A DNA stretch of 64,000 bases. It comes from Cellulophaga sp. BC115SP. GTDB lineage: Bacteria > Bacteroidota > Bacteroidia > Cytophagales > Spirosomataceae. The position numbers and the translations under genes were made by a program. This document shows positions 25,683 through 33,675 of this stretch, piece after piece. How positions within the stretch are numbered: the first letter of the stretch is position 1; the number at the start of each line of letters is the position of its first letter. The DNA lies in the NCBI RefSeq assembly GCF_009905545.1, contig NZ_JAAALB010000003.1, positions 248,001-312,000 of the forward strand. Reading direction: 5' to 3'. The notes beneath the pieces are model-generated. The model was not told where the DNA came from. It did no database searches and was given only the letters and a program-made list of their open reading frames with translations.

Positions 25683-25718
25683 AAAAAAGTCCTCTCGTGA
25701 TGGGAGGGCTTTTTTTGT
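25683..25718 (+). terminator. intrinsic terminator after the OmpR-type regulator
   Basis: AAGTCCTCTC and GGGAGGGCTT form an imperfect stem followed by seven T. Confidence 0.75.
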
Positions 25719-25968
25719 TGCCATTTACTCATTTTAATCCTACAACATAGGATAAATTTAGCCATTGAATCAAGAAAGGATAAGATTCTGACATTTTATG
25801 AATAACTTGCAAAATAATGCTGTTGAGGATTTTTTTCTAACTAAGCCACCAACTCCCAGCAAGCATTCCTGCCACAATTCTTTATCTGAAATAGAACTGT
25901 ATATCCTTATTTTGATTTAAAATCCTAAAAAAAGAGTTGCTTACGTGGCATCGAGTAAGTGTTTTGGA
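25719..25968. other. gap before the GHL10-like gene
   Basis: 250 bases after the terminator. No box or hairpin worth naming is visible. An in-frame GTG at 25945 lies just before the preferred start of the next gene. Confidence 0.35.
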
Positions 25969-27504
25969 ATGTGTATGTATAAGATTATTTTCCATGTATG
26001 TCTGTTTTGTGTTTTAGTATGTTCTAGTTGTCATTCTCAACAAAACAGAACGGCTGAGCTAACTTCTAAATATGAATTTAGAGCCGTTTGGATAGCTACT
26101 GTCGACAATATAGACTGGCCCAAAAAAGGGCAATATAATTCAGAGGAACAAAAAAGAGATTTCATCAGAATTCTGGATGAACATAAGCGTTCAAATATGA
26201 ATGCTGTAATGGTTCAGGTTCGTGATGCTTGCGATGCCTATTATGCCAAAGGACTAGAGCCTTGGTCTGAGTTTTTGACAGGTACTCAAGGCAAATTTCC
26301 TTCCCCATTTTACGATCCCCTAGATTTTATGATTCAAGAGGCACATGCTCGAAACATGGAGTTTCATGCATGGCTAAACCTCAATCGTGCTACTTTCAAA
26401 AGGGCTGGCTCTATTATGCCTGAGCATATTAGTATGACCAAACCCGAATGGATGATTCAGTATGATGGTCAAAAAGTGTTGAATTTTGGCATCCCCGAAG
26501 TACGAGATTATATTGTGCAAGTAGTGGTTGAGATTGTAAAAAACTACGATGTTGATGGTATTCATTTTGATGACTATTTTTACCCATATCCTGTGCCAGG
26601 GCAACAATTAAATGACTTTGATACTTTTCGAAAATATGGCACAGGCTATAGAAATATCGAGGACTGGAGAAGAAGTAATACCGATATTTTGATTCAACAA
26701 ATAGGTGAGGCAATCAAACGCATAAAGCCTTATGTAAAATATGGTATTAGCCCATTTGGAGTTTGGCAAAATTATAGCCCTATTGTTAAAGTAGGCTCAA
26801 AAACACAGGCAGGTACTACCTCGTATCAAACACTCTATGCTGATACGCGTAAATGGATAGAGAAAGGTTGGGTAGACTATATTGTACCACAGGTGTATTT
26901 TGAACGTAGTCACCCTAAAGTACCTTACAAAGTCCTGACCGACTGGTGGAGTCAACATACTTATGGACGTCATTTGTATATCGGGCACGGTATTTATAAA
27001 ATCAAGTCAGGCTGGAATAATGCGGAGGCTACAAGTCAAATTCGCTTAGACAGAAGTAATGCCAATATTCAAGGAGGTATGTTTTTTAGTTCAAAGTGCC
27101 TAACCGAGAATTATGGAGGTGTTCAAGATTCTCTAAGAGCATCGCTATATCATTATCCTGCTATCATTCCTCCTATGAAATGGAAAGATAGTATTGCCCC
27201 AAAACCACCTCAAAGGGTTATTGCGTTGAAAGATAATGGACTGAATAAGTTAGTTTGGCAACCAGGAGAGAAAGCTTCAGATGGTAACGAAAATGTATAT
27301 TTTGCCGTTTATCGATTTGAAAAAGCAGAAAAGATTAACCTTTACAGAGTAGATAAAATTCTTTACGTTGGTAGAGATATTACTTTTTTAGATTATACTT
27401 CCGAAAGAGCCAGAGGCTATGTATATGCCGTCACTTCTTTTGACCGTCTGCACAATGAATCAACACCTACAATGGTTGTTGTCAATTATGGGGATACACG
27501 ATAA
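25969..27504 (+). CDS. GHL10-like glycoside hydrolase lipoprotein (DUF187 family)
   Basis: 511 residues from the ATG at 25969; ATG 25975 and GTG 25945 are in-frame alternatives. A signal peptide ends at a lipobox (VCSSC), so the protein is probably lipid-anchored. The GHL10 domain (about 30-330) opens with YEFRAVWIATVDNIDWP and includes MVQVRDACDAYY, YDPLDFMIQEAHARNMEFHA, the acidic DGIHFDDYFYPYP and VDYIVPQVYFERS. A fibronectin-like tail follows (about 415-505). Relatives act on cell-wall or surface glycans; the substrate is unknown. No sugar-uptake genes are adjacent. Confidence 0.88.
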   Translation: MCMYKIIFHVCLFCVLVCSSCHSQQNRTAELTSKYEFRAVWIATVDNIDWPKKGQYNSEEQKRDFIRILDEHKRSNMNAVMVQVRDACDAYYAKGLEPWSEFLTGTQGKFPSPFYDPLDFMIQEAHARNMEFHAWLNLNRATFKRAGSIMPEHISMTKPEWMIQYDGQKVLNFGIPEVRDYIVQVVVEIVKNYDVDGIHFDDYFYPYPVPGQQLNDFDTFRKYGTGYRNIEDWRRSNTDILIQQIGEAIKRIKPYVKYGISPFGVWQNYSPIVKVGSKTQAGTTSYQTLYADTRKWIEKGWVDYIVPQVYFERSHPKVPYKVLTDWWSQHTYGRHLYIGHGIYKIKSGWNNAEATSQIRLDRSNANIQGGMFFSSKCLTENYGGVQDSLRASLYHYPAIIPPMKWKDSIAPKPPQRVIALKDNGLNKLVWQPGEKASDGNENVYFAVYRFEKAEKINLYRVDKILYVGRDITFLDYTSERARGYVYAVTSFDRLHNESTPTMVVVNYGDTR

Positions 27505-27587
27505 TTTAATGATTGGCTTGTTACTTTGAACAAAATGTAGGTCATTTAATTTCAAATCCCCTATAGCGCCGTGCCTAAAAAGGAGGA

Positions 27588-27718
27588 TTCCCAACTATTG
27601 CAGATTTGGGATTTCTGATTTCGGAAATATTAAAAAATACCTTTGTTTTTTATAAAATATAGTAGATTACACTTCCGCAATCCGATATCAGAAATAGATG
27701 ATTCGTAAAACCCTTCGT
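27588..27718 (-). repeat. diverged single copy of the 125-base intergenic repeat
   Basis: Read on the minus strand it matches the unit at 42273-42632: GCGGAAGTGTAA, then AAAGGTATTTT, then TTTCCGAAATCAGAAATCCC. It lies in the convergent gap between the GHL10-like and Wzi-like genes. Confidence 0.65.
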
Positions 27719-27749
27719 ACGCTACTAATTCAAAATTCACTATTATTAC

Positions 27750-29507
27750 CTAATAATACTGTCCTCTATCGGCAGTATTCCAACGAAGACCAATAGATAG
27801 CAGATTAGTGACATTATTAAGATTACTTTGCTGACTTTTAAAATCTCTATGTAAATAGTGTAAATCTACAAAGAAGTTGTGTTTGAACTGATATGAAGCT
27901 CTTATATCAAAAGTCAAATGTTGTGAAGCTACGCCCTGTCCCAAAGTATTGCCATTATTATCGTTATAATATGCTAAACGACTACGAGTGTTATAATCGA
28001 GAAGTATATTTTTTCCCCAGTTTGATCCATTACTGTCCTCCCCATAATTAGCAAAAATAGCTCTACTAACCAGTTGTAGTTTTGAAAATGGTTGAGCACG
28101 TAGTGTGCCAGTCCATTCTGAAAAATTTGCCCCTAGAGGATGAGCTAGTGCTTGATTATAATGCGAATAACTAAGTCCAGTTTTACTATGACTGTAAGTG
28201 TAAGGACGAGCCATATTATATTCTCCCAGGAAATCTAAATGTTTAATTCCTAATACGTCGATATACTTTAGTCCCAACTGAGCCCCATATTTGTTCGTCC
28301 ATGAGCCAGTGTTTGAAAAAAGCTCTTTTATGATAAATTCATCTAACATGAATTGACCATATAAAGAAAACTTTTTGGCAAAATTGTACTTAAAATCAAG
28401 TCCAACTAAGGCGTTATCACCACTTCCTTGAAAACTTTCTACAAATCGATAAAAGATTACAGGATTGAGATAGTTTAGCTCAAATCCTCCCACGCCATTT
28501 GTGCTATCTCTTTTAAAAATCACACTTTCTGTAAATCCGATATTTAATTTTGAAGAGAGGTTCACACTGAGGTGATGCATTGCCATATATTTTTTGGGGA
28601 ATATTTGATCAGGAGGAATACGACCTGGATTAATAAGTTCTGTAAAGAGATTTTGATATTGAAATGCGCCAATTTGAGTGGTTAATTTTAAAAATAAATA
28701 TGGAGCTGAATTATCAGAAAGAATCATAGATCTAAAACCATTACCAATAATATTTTTATCGTGTCCAAATTGGATACTTATATTTTTACTAGCTTGGAAA
28801 GTTAGATAGGCACGTGCCGAGAAGAAGTCTGTTGTCAATAAATCTTGTTTAAAATATTTAGTTAATCCTTCTCCTGGCATTCCTGCTATGGGTATAGGAG
28901 ATGTAGGCATATTTTGATTGAATGAATCAGCGTAGTCTTTGATATAATCTGGTACTCTAGAAATGTTATCTGTCATATAGGTATAGAAACCAATTCGATT
29001 GTTAATCATTCCTCTAATCTCAATACCACGTGTATTTAAGGAATAGTAGGATTGATTGCCTCCAGCTATCGAACCAATTTGGACATTCATTACAGGGTTG
29101 ATGTGTACGTCAATATCCTCATTATGAAAGGAGTATGCATCAGCCTGTTTTTTATAAAAGTATTTGCCTATTCCTTTATTGCTGTTACCAAAGTCTTCGG
29201 AAACCCATTCCCAGTTATCGTTTTTAAAATAATTAAAATTAAATTGGTCTATCACATCAGCATGAAGGCTAGTGTCTTGGTCGATAGCCTCGATAAACTG
29301 GGCAACATCCCTACGGGTGTATGGTTTTATACCTGTGTGAAAAGTTTTTGAGAAACGCCCATATTTAATCTCATAGCGATCAAGTAAGTCATAATAATCA
29401 GCATTGAGAGGCACAAAGACACTTTGAGCTTGGAGGCTAGTAATGACAGTAAAGATAAGAAATATGATACCCAGAAGGCGTTTAGAGAACATAAGTAAGG
29501 CTTGCAT
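27750..29507 (-). CDS. capsule assembly Wzi-family outer-membrane barrel protein
   Basis: A 585-residue protein with a signal peptide (ending near SLQAQ) and the N-terminal helical pattern of Wzi-like proteins (VPLNADYYDLLDRYEIKYG, then YTRRDVAQFIEAIDQ). About 16-18 alternating beta-strands follow (for example FQASKNISIQFGHDKNIIGNGFRS and NKYGAQLGLKYIDVLGIKHL). Wzi forms an outer-membrane barrel that attaches group 1 capsule to the cell. The glycosyltransferases and epimerase nearby fit a polysaccharide role, though they are not in the same operon. Confidence 0.85.
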   Translation of the reverse strand: MQALLMFSKRLLGIIFLIFTVITSLQAQSVFVPLNADYYDLLDRYEIKYGRFSKTFHTGIKPYTRRDVAQFIEAIDQDTSLHADVIDQFNFNYFKNDNWEWVSEDFGNSNKGIGKYFYKKQADAYSFHNEDIDVHINPVMNVQIGSIAGGNQSYYSLNTRGIEIRGMINNRIGFYTYMTDNISRVPDYIKDYADSFNQNMPTSPIPIAGMPGEGLTKYFKQDLLTTDFFSARAYLTFQASKNISIQFGHDKNIIGNGFRSMILSDNSAPYLFLKLTTQIGAFQYQNLFTELINPGRIPPDQIFPKKYMAMHHLSVNLSSKLNIGFTESVIFKRDSTNGVGGFELNYLNPVIFYRFVESFQGSGDNALVGLDFKYNFAKKFSLYGQFMLDEFIIKELFSNTGSWTNKYGAQLGLKYIDVLGIKHLDFLGEYNMARPYTYSHSKTGLSYSHYNQALAHPLGANFSEWTGTLRAQPFSKLQLVSRAIFANYGEDSNGSNWGKNILLDYNTRSRLAYYNDNNGNTLGQGVASQHLTFDIRASYQFKHNFFVDLHYLHRDFKSQQSNLNNVTNLLSIGLRWNTADRGQYY

Positions 29508-29551
29508 GAAACAAGATTAAGGTTTATATATAACAAATGACGATAGAGTTG

Positions 29552-29559
29552 TAACTTTG
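29552..29559 (+). promoter_or_regulatory. -7 box of the small membrane-protein gene
   Basis: TAACTTTG, an exact match, lies 27 bases before the ATG at 29586, within the short divergent gap with the Wzi-like gene. Confidence 0.5.
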
Positions 29560-29585
29560 TCACGAATCAAAATTGCTACTTTGCT

Positions 29586-30035
29586 ATGGCCATAGGGAAA
29601 TATTTTACGGTAATGGTGGCTACTGCAATCAAATTTTTTAACGGTCCTATTGCGGGACTATTATTGGAATTGACATGGTGGGAGACCGCTGTTTGTACCA
29701 TTTTGGGAATGATGCTTACCGTAATTAGTGTCTTGGTAATAGGAACGAGTGTTCGTAGCTTGATACAAAAATATAGAAAAACTCCTGCAAAGCTATTTTC
29801 TCGCCGTACAAGATTTGCGGTAAAATTGTGGAAGAGGGTCGGTATTTGGGGAATATCATGCTTTACGCCATTGTTTTTTACACCAATAGGAGGCACATTA
29901 TTGGCATTATCTTTTCGGGTATCTGTGCTCAGAATTCTGGTTACAATGACCATTTTTGCTGTATTTTGGGGCATCACACTTACGTATGCACTTTTTCAGC
30001 TTAGTACTTTACAAGCATTATTTTTGCACAAATAA
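29586..30035 (+). CDS. small polytopic membrane protein, unknown
   Basis: A 149-residue protein with about four hydrophobic segments (about 15-30, 36-55, 88-107, 112-135) and a basic loop (QKYRKTPAKLFSRRTRF). The phrase ISCFTPLFFTPIGGTLLAL resembles the re-entrant region of the small multidrug export/DedA-like group, but the match is too weak for a call. Its stop codon lies inside the terminator palindrome shared with the convergent glycosyltransferase gene. Confidence 0.65.
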   Translation: MAIGKYFTVMVATAIKFFNGPIAGLLLELTWWETAVCTILGMMLTVISVLVIGTSVRSLIQKYRKTPAKLFSRRTRFAVKLWKRVGIWGISCFTPLFFTPIGGTLLALSFRVSVLRILVTMTIFAVFWGITLTYALFQLSTLQALFLHK

Positions 30036-30067
30036 AAGGATGAGGTTATAACCTCATCCTTTTATTT
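30030..30067. terminator. bidirectional terminator, 38-base perfect palindrome
   Basis: 30030-30048 is the exact reverse complement of 30049-30067 (core AAAAGGATGAGGTTA). It overlaps the stop codon of the small membrane-protein gene and ends three bases from the glycosyltransferase stop. Confidence 0.9.
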
Positions 30068-30070
30068 GTA

Positions 30071-30808
30071 TTATTTTTTCTTCATATAATCACCTCGAGA
30101 GAAAAACTTCTCAATCATGCAGTAAAGTAAAATAAAGAAATAACGGCTCCCCATTTCTTTTATTTTAAGCTTTGATTCACCGTACTTACGGTTAGTCCAG
30201 CTGTTTGGTACTACCGCATAGGAATAACCTCGTACGTATGCCTTCAGAGGTAGTTCAACCGTTAGATTGAAGTGTGGAGACATGAAGGGTTTAATACCCT
30301 CGATAGTTTCACGCTTGTACAATTTAAAGGCATTGGTAGTATCGTTGGTTTTGATACCTGTGGCAAGTTTAACGATGAAGTTAGCGATGCGGTTGATGAA
30401 TAATTTCAAACGAGGATAATCATATACTTTTCCACCTTTGATAAAACGACTACCAAAAACAGCATCTACGTTTTGTTCAACCATGGTATTGTAATACTTC
30501 ACCAAGTCTTCTGGGTCATCAGACATATCAGCCATCATAACAGCGACACAATCGCCCGAAAAACGTTCTAAGCCATAGCGTACAGCGTACCCAAAACCAT
30601 TGGGACCTTTGTTGGTAAAATATACCAAGGTTGGAATTTCAGACTGTAACGACTTCAACACCTCTTCAGTACGGTCTTTAGAGTTATCGTTGGTTACACA
30701 AATTTCGTGGTCAATATTGTATTTTTTTAGTGTTGCATACAGGGTTCGCAATGTTTCAGGAATAGATTCCTCTTCGTTGTATGCAGGGATAACTACACTT
30801 AATTTCAT
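30071..30808 (-). CDS. family 2 glycosyltransferase (dolichyl-phosphate mannose synthase-like)
   Basis: A 245-residue GT-A enzyme. It has SVVIPAYNEEESIPETLR, the nucleotide-binding Asp in CVTNDNSKDRTEEVL, the metal-binding region VMMADMSDDPEDLVKYY (a DxSD variant of DxD) and FGSRFIKGGKVYDYPRLK. No C-terminal membrane helices are visible, unlike the longer neighbour. It probably transfers a sugar from a nucleotide donor to a lipid carrier. The second glycosyltransferase gene lies 38 bases upstream in the same operon. Confidence 0.9.
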   Translation of the reverse strand: MKLSVVIPAYNEEESIPETLRTLYATLKKYNIDHEICVTNDNSKDRTEEVLKSLQSEIPTLVYFTNKGPNGFGYAVRYGLERFSGDCVAVMMADMSDDPEDLVKYYNTMVEQNVDAVFGSRFIKGGKVYDYPRLKLFINRIANFIVKLATGIKTNDTTNAFKLYKRETIEGIKPFMSPHFNLTVELPLKAYVRGYSYAVVPNSWTNRKYGESKLKIKEMGSRYFFILLYCMIEKFFSRGDYMKKK

Positions 30809-30846
30809 TTTATGATGTTGATTTATTTGGCAAATGATCTATAATA

Positions 30847-31803
30847 TTAGTTAACCTTACTGAGCTCTGTCGAGTCTACTTGTTGTATTAATTCATGATA
30901 TTCGAGTGCTGGAATAAAATGCTTTTGAGTTCGATAGTTCAATACAGTAAAAACTAAGAAAAGGGAACTCAAAAAGGCTTGTAGTATAACTATTATTGCG
31001 GTTGAAACTAGGGTTGTTGCCCAGCCTGGGGAGGCATAAGAAGTAGTAAGACGAATAATCGATACAACTAATGCTACCAAAATAGATAGTACTACCAACA
31101 CTAAAGAACTTATGACGATTCGAACAGCAACGGTATCAAGATACACTGAAATAGCACTCAACCCGTGAAGAATCAAGGATACAAAGTTCATTTTAGATTT
31201 GCCCGCCAGACGAGTACCTCTAATAATAGGAACAGAGTTGTATGACAGTTTGGAACGAATTACTCCGCCAGGAAAATGATTCCAAATTTCTGAAACGTAA
31301 GCTAATTTCTTGGCTTGCTCAAAAGGGAGTATGCTGAAATTTCCAAATTCAATAACTTTTCCTGTTAATAGTCCAAAAAGTGCTTTATAGATCAAATACC
31401 CTACTCGAAAGACAGGGCCTTCACTACGCTTGGCACGTTTTGCAAAAACAATTTGCTTCGTTTTTACACAAGCATCATATAAGTGCTCCATGTCTTCAGG
31501 GCGGTCTTCGCCGTCAGAATCCATCACTAAGAGGTAATCAAAAGTACGTTCCTTTGTCAAATAAGAAAGACCTAGTGCAATAGCTTTTTGATGACTTACA
31601 TTACGCCAAAGCCTGATAATTTCAAGTTTATATGCCGCAAAACGATTTACATCACAAGGAATAGAAGAGCAATCATCCACAATTACAAAAGAAAGTTGCT
31701 CAAAAAAGCTAGCCTCAACGGTATGTTTAATACGTTCAAGTAGAAGTTCTAAAGCATCCCAATCGTTGTAAAGAGGAATGAGGATTTTTATGGAATTGGG
31801 CAT
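30847..31803 (-). CDS. family 2 glycosyltransferase with two C-terminal membrane helices
   Basis: A 318-residue protein. The GT-A domain (about 1-225) includes KILIPLYNDWDALELLL, FVIVDDCSSIPCD and LLVMDSDGEDRPEDMEHLY (DSDGED as the DxD site). Two helices follow (about 227-250 and 264-287, IVISSLVLVVLSILVALVV). This layout is that of GtrB/ArnC-like enzymes, which load a sugar onto undecaprenyl phosphate. It starts an operon with the glycosyltransferase gene downstream and has a good -7 box upstream. Confidence 0.9.
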   Translation of the reverse strand: MPNSIKILIPLYNDWDALELLLERIKHTVEASFFEQLSFVIVDDCSSIPCDVNRFAAYKLEIIRLWRNVSHQKAIALGLSYLTKERTFDYLLVMDSDGEDRPEDMEHLYDACVKTKQIVFAKRAKRSEGPVFRVGYLIYKALFGLLTGKVIEFGNFSILPFEQAKKLAYVSEIWNHFPGGVIRSKLSYNSVPIIRGTRLAGKSKMNFVSLILHGLSAISVYLDTVAVRIVISSLVLVVLSILVALVVSIIRLTTSYASPGWATTLVSTAIIVILQAFLSSLFLVFTVLNYRTQKHFIPALEYHELIQQVDSTELSKVN

Positions 31804-31855
31804 AATATTTTTAATTGTAATACCAATAAGTTGTTTGTATCAAACAAAATTAATG

Positions 31856-31863
31856 CAAATTTA
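31856..31863 (-). promoter_or_regulatory. -7 box of the glycosyltransferase operon
   Basis: TAAATTTG on the minus strand is an exact match. The expected leader is about 45 bases. Confidence 0.55.
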
Positions 31864-32030
31864 CCCCAAACCTATGTATTTCTCCCACTTAAATACTCTG
31901 AAAATACATCAATTAGTCCAACTACTAGCTATGTAGTTAGTAAATCTTTTGATTTAGGGAGGAGTCGGGGTAGTAGAAATAAATAAGATGTAGCTTTTTG
32001 AAATGTAAATACTATCTATAGAAAGAATAA

Positions 32031-32063
32031 AAAAGGACTTAAGTGTTTGTCCTAAGTCCTTTA
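32031..32063 (-). terminator. intrinsic terminator of the epimerase gene
   Basis: AAAGGACTTA (32032-32041) pairs with TAAGTCCTTT (32053-32062). On the minus strand a T-run follows. Confidence 0.85.
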
Positions 32064-32069
32064 AAAATA

Positions 32070-33131
32070 TTACAATCGGCTAGTGATACCGTCGTGAATC
32101 TGTTGGAGAGTTTCGTTCAAACCATATTTCCAGTTCCAAGTTGGATAATGCTCTTTAAACTTCGAAAGGTCTGAAATATACCAAATATGGTCGCCAATAC
32201 GGTTTGTTTCTGAGTAGCTATAACTCATTTTCTTGCCAGTAATTTCTTCACAAATTGTGATACCTTCTAGCATTGAACAGTTAGCAAAACGACCACCACC
32301 AGCGTTATATACTTCACCTACACGTGGGTTTTGGTAGAAATGCCAGAACATATTTACCAAATCATAAGAGTGAATATTGTCACGAACCTGCTTTCCTTTA
32401 TAACCAAAAATAGTATAGTGATTACCCGTAATAGCACATTTCATCAAGTATGCCAAGAAGCCGTGCAATTGTGTACCAGAGTGATTTGGACCAGTCAAAC
32501 ATCCGCCACGGAAGATACCTGTTTTCATACCGAAATAACGACCGTATTCTTGTACCAAAATATCTGCTGCTACTTTTGAGGCACCAAACAATGAGTGTTT
32601 AGTATGGTCAATACTTAAGTTTTCATCGATACCATTTTCGAAATACTGGTGGTTGGTATCAATTTCCCAACGAGTTTCTGTTTCGATTAATGGTAAGAAG
32701 TTTGGATTGTCTCCGTAAACTTTGTTTGTAGATGTAAAAATAAATACAGCTTCAGGACAGTGCAAACGAGTCATTTCAAGCATGTTGAGTGTACCATTTG
32801 CATTCACTGAAAAGTCTGTAAATGGTTCTCTTGCTGCCCAGTCGTGAGAAGGTTGTGCTGCGGTATGTAAAATTAATTTGATGTCTGCACCAAATTCTTT
32901 GAAAATCACTTCTAATTGAGAAACTTCTCTAATATCAGCTTGATAGTGTTTATAATTAGCAAATTGTTCTTCTAGGCGATTGCGATTCCAAGCAGTTGAA
33001 GCTTCTTGACCGAAGAAGTATTGGCGCATATTATTATCAATACCAATTACAAGGTCGAATTTTTCAGAAAAGAATGATACTGCTTCACTACCAATAAGGC
33101 CAGCTGAGCCTGTAACTAATGCAATGTTCAT
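32070..33131 (-). CDS. NAD-dependent sugar-nucleotide epimerase (CDP-paratose 2-epimerase-like)
   Basis: A 353-residue extended short-chain dehydrogenase. The nucleotide loop is [13 protein letters not shown] (near residue 6), and the active-site region has [14 protein letters not shown] and [18 protein letters not shown]. The usual catalytic YxxxK reads FGASK, so the catalytic Tyr position holds Phe. The remaining pattern ([32 protein letters not shown]) follows CDP-paratose/tyvelose epimerases, which act on deoxy sugars of surface polysaccharides. The real substrate is unknown. It is a single gene next to the glycosyltransferase operon. Confidence 0.85.
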   Translation of the reverse strand: MNIALVTGSAGLIGSEAVSFFSEKFDLVIGIDNNMRQYFFGQEASTAWNRNRLEEQFANYKHYQADIREVSQLEVIFKEFGADIKLILHTAAQPSHDWAAREPFTDFSVNANGTLNMLEMTRLHCPEAVFIFTSTNKVYGDNPNFLPLIETETRWEIDTNHQYFENGIDENLSIDHTKHSLFGASKVAADILVQEYGRYFGMKTGIFRGGCLTGPNHSGTQLHGFLAYLMKCAITGNHYTIFGYKGKQVRDNIHSYDLVNMFWHFYQNPRVGEVYNAGGGRFANCSMLEGITICEEITGKKMSYSYSETNRIGDHIWYISDLSKFKEHYPTWNWKYGLNETLQQIHDGITSRL

Positions 33132-33193
33132 AATTATAAAAAAGAGGGGGTTAAATAGAAAAGAATAGGTTGAAGCCCTAGTACCCTTCTAAC

Positions 33194-33229
33194 TAAAAAG
33201 CGTTACAAACAGAGTCGCAACGCTTTTTA
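33194..33229 (-). terminator. intrinsic terminator of the small lipoprotein gene
   Basis: AAAAAGCGTT (33195-33204) pairs with AACGCTTTTT (33219-33228). Confidence 0.85.
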
Positions 33230-33262
33230 TCATCTATAAAAAAAGATTAAAATCTTAGAGTA

Positions 33263-33514
33263 TTAATTTCCTTGAGTAATTTCAGCAGCTGGACCGTACA
33301 ATTTCTCACGGATTTTTGCAGCTCTTACTTCGTTTTCTGGCTTAGCTGTGTACTTATTTTTTGTTTGACGTGCAGCACTGTCTGGGTGAACGCCGTACAC
33401 ATACTCATCTCCTGCGCGTAGGTCTTTTTGCTTGATAGTATTGTTTTTTTGGTAGTCACAAGCTACTGCTAACATGGCTACTGCTGCGATGGCTAAGATA
33501 TTTTTGCGATTCAT
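33263..33514 (-). CDS. small lipoprotein, unknown
   Basis: 83 residues. The signal peptide ends at a lipobox (LAVAC, Cys19), and the mature part is charged and probably disordered (YQKNNTIKQKDLRAGDEYVYG). It has its own promoter (TATTTTTG) and terminator, so it is very likely a real, separately expressed gene. No family was recognised. Confidence 0.7.
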   Translation of the reverse strand: MNRKNILAIAAVAMLAVACDYQKNNTIKQKDLRAGDEYVYGVHPDSAARQTKNKYTAKPENEVRAAKIREKLYGPAAEITQGN

Positions 33515-33554
33515 TGCTATGTATTTATTTGACTCGTTATCAGAAACTAGGTTA

Positions 33555-33562
33555 CAAAAATA
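33555..33562 (-). promoter_or_regulatory. -7 box of the small lipoprotein gene
   Basis: TATTTTTG on the minus strand is an exact match, 41 bases before the start codon. Confidence 0.55.
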
Positions 33563-33675
33563 GCCCCAGTTTTTTAATTAAAAAAGTTTCTTGCAAAGTT
33601 AAACTACCTTTTTTCGCAAATATGATATATCAGTTCTTCTACAAGCATTTAGAAATGTACAAACTTGTACTATTC

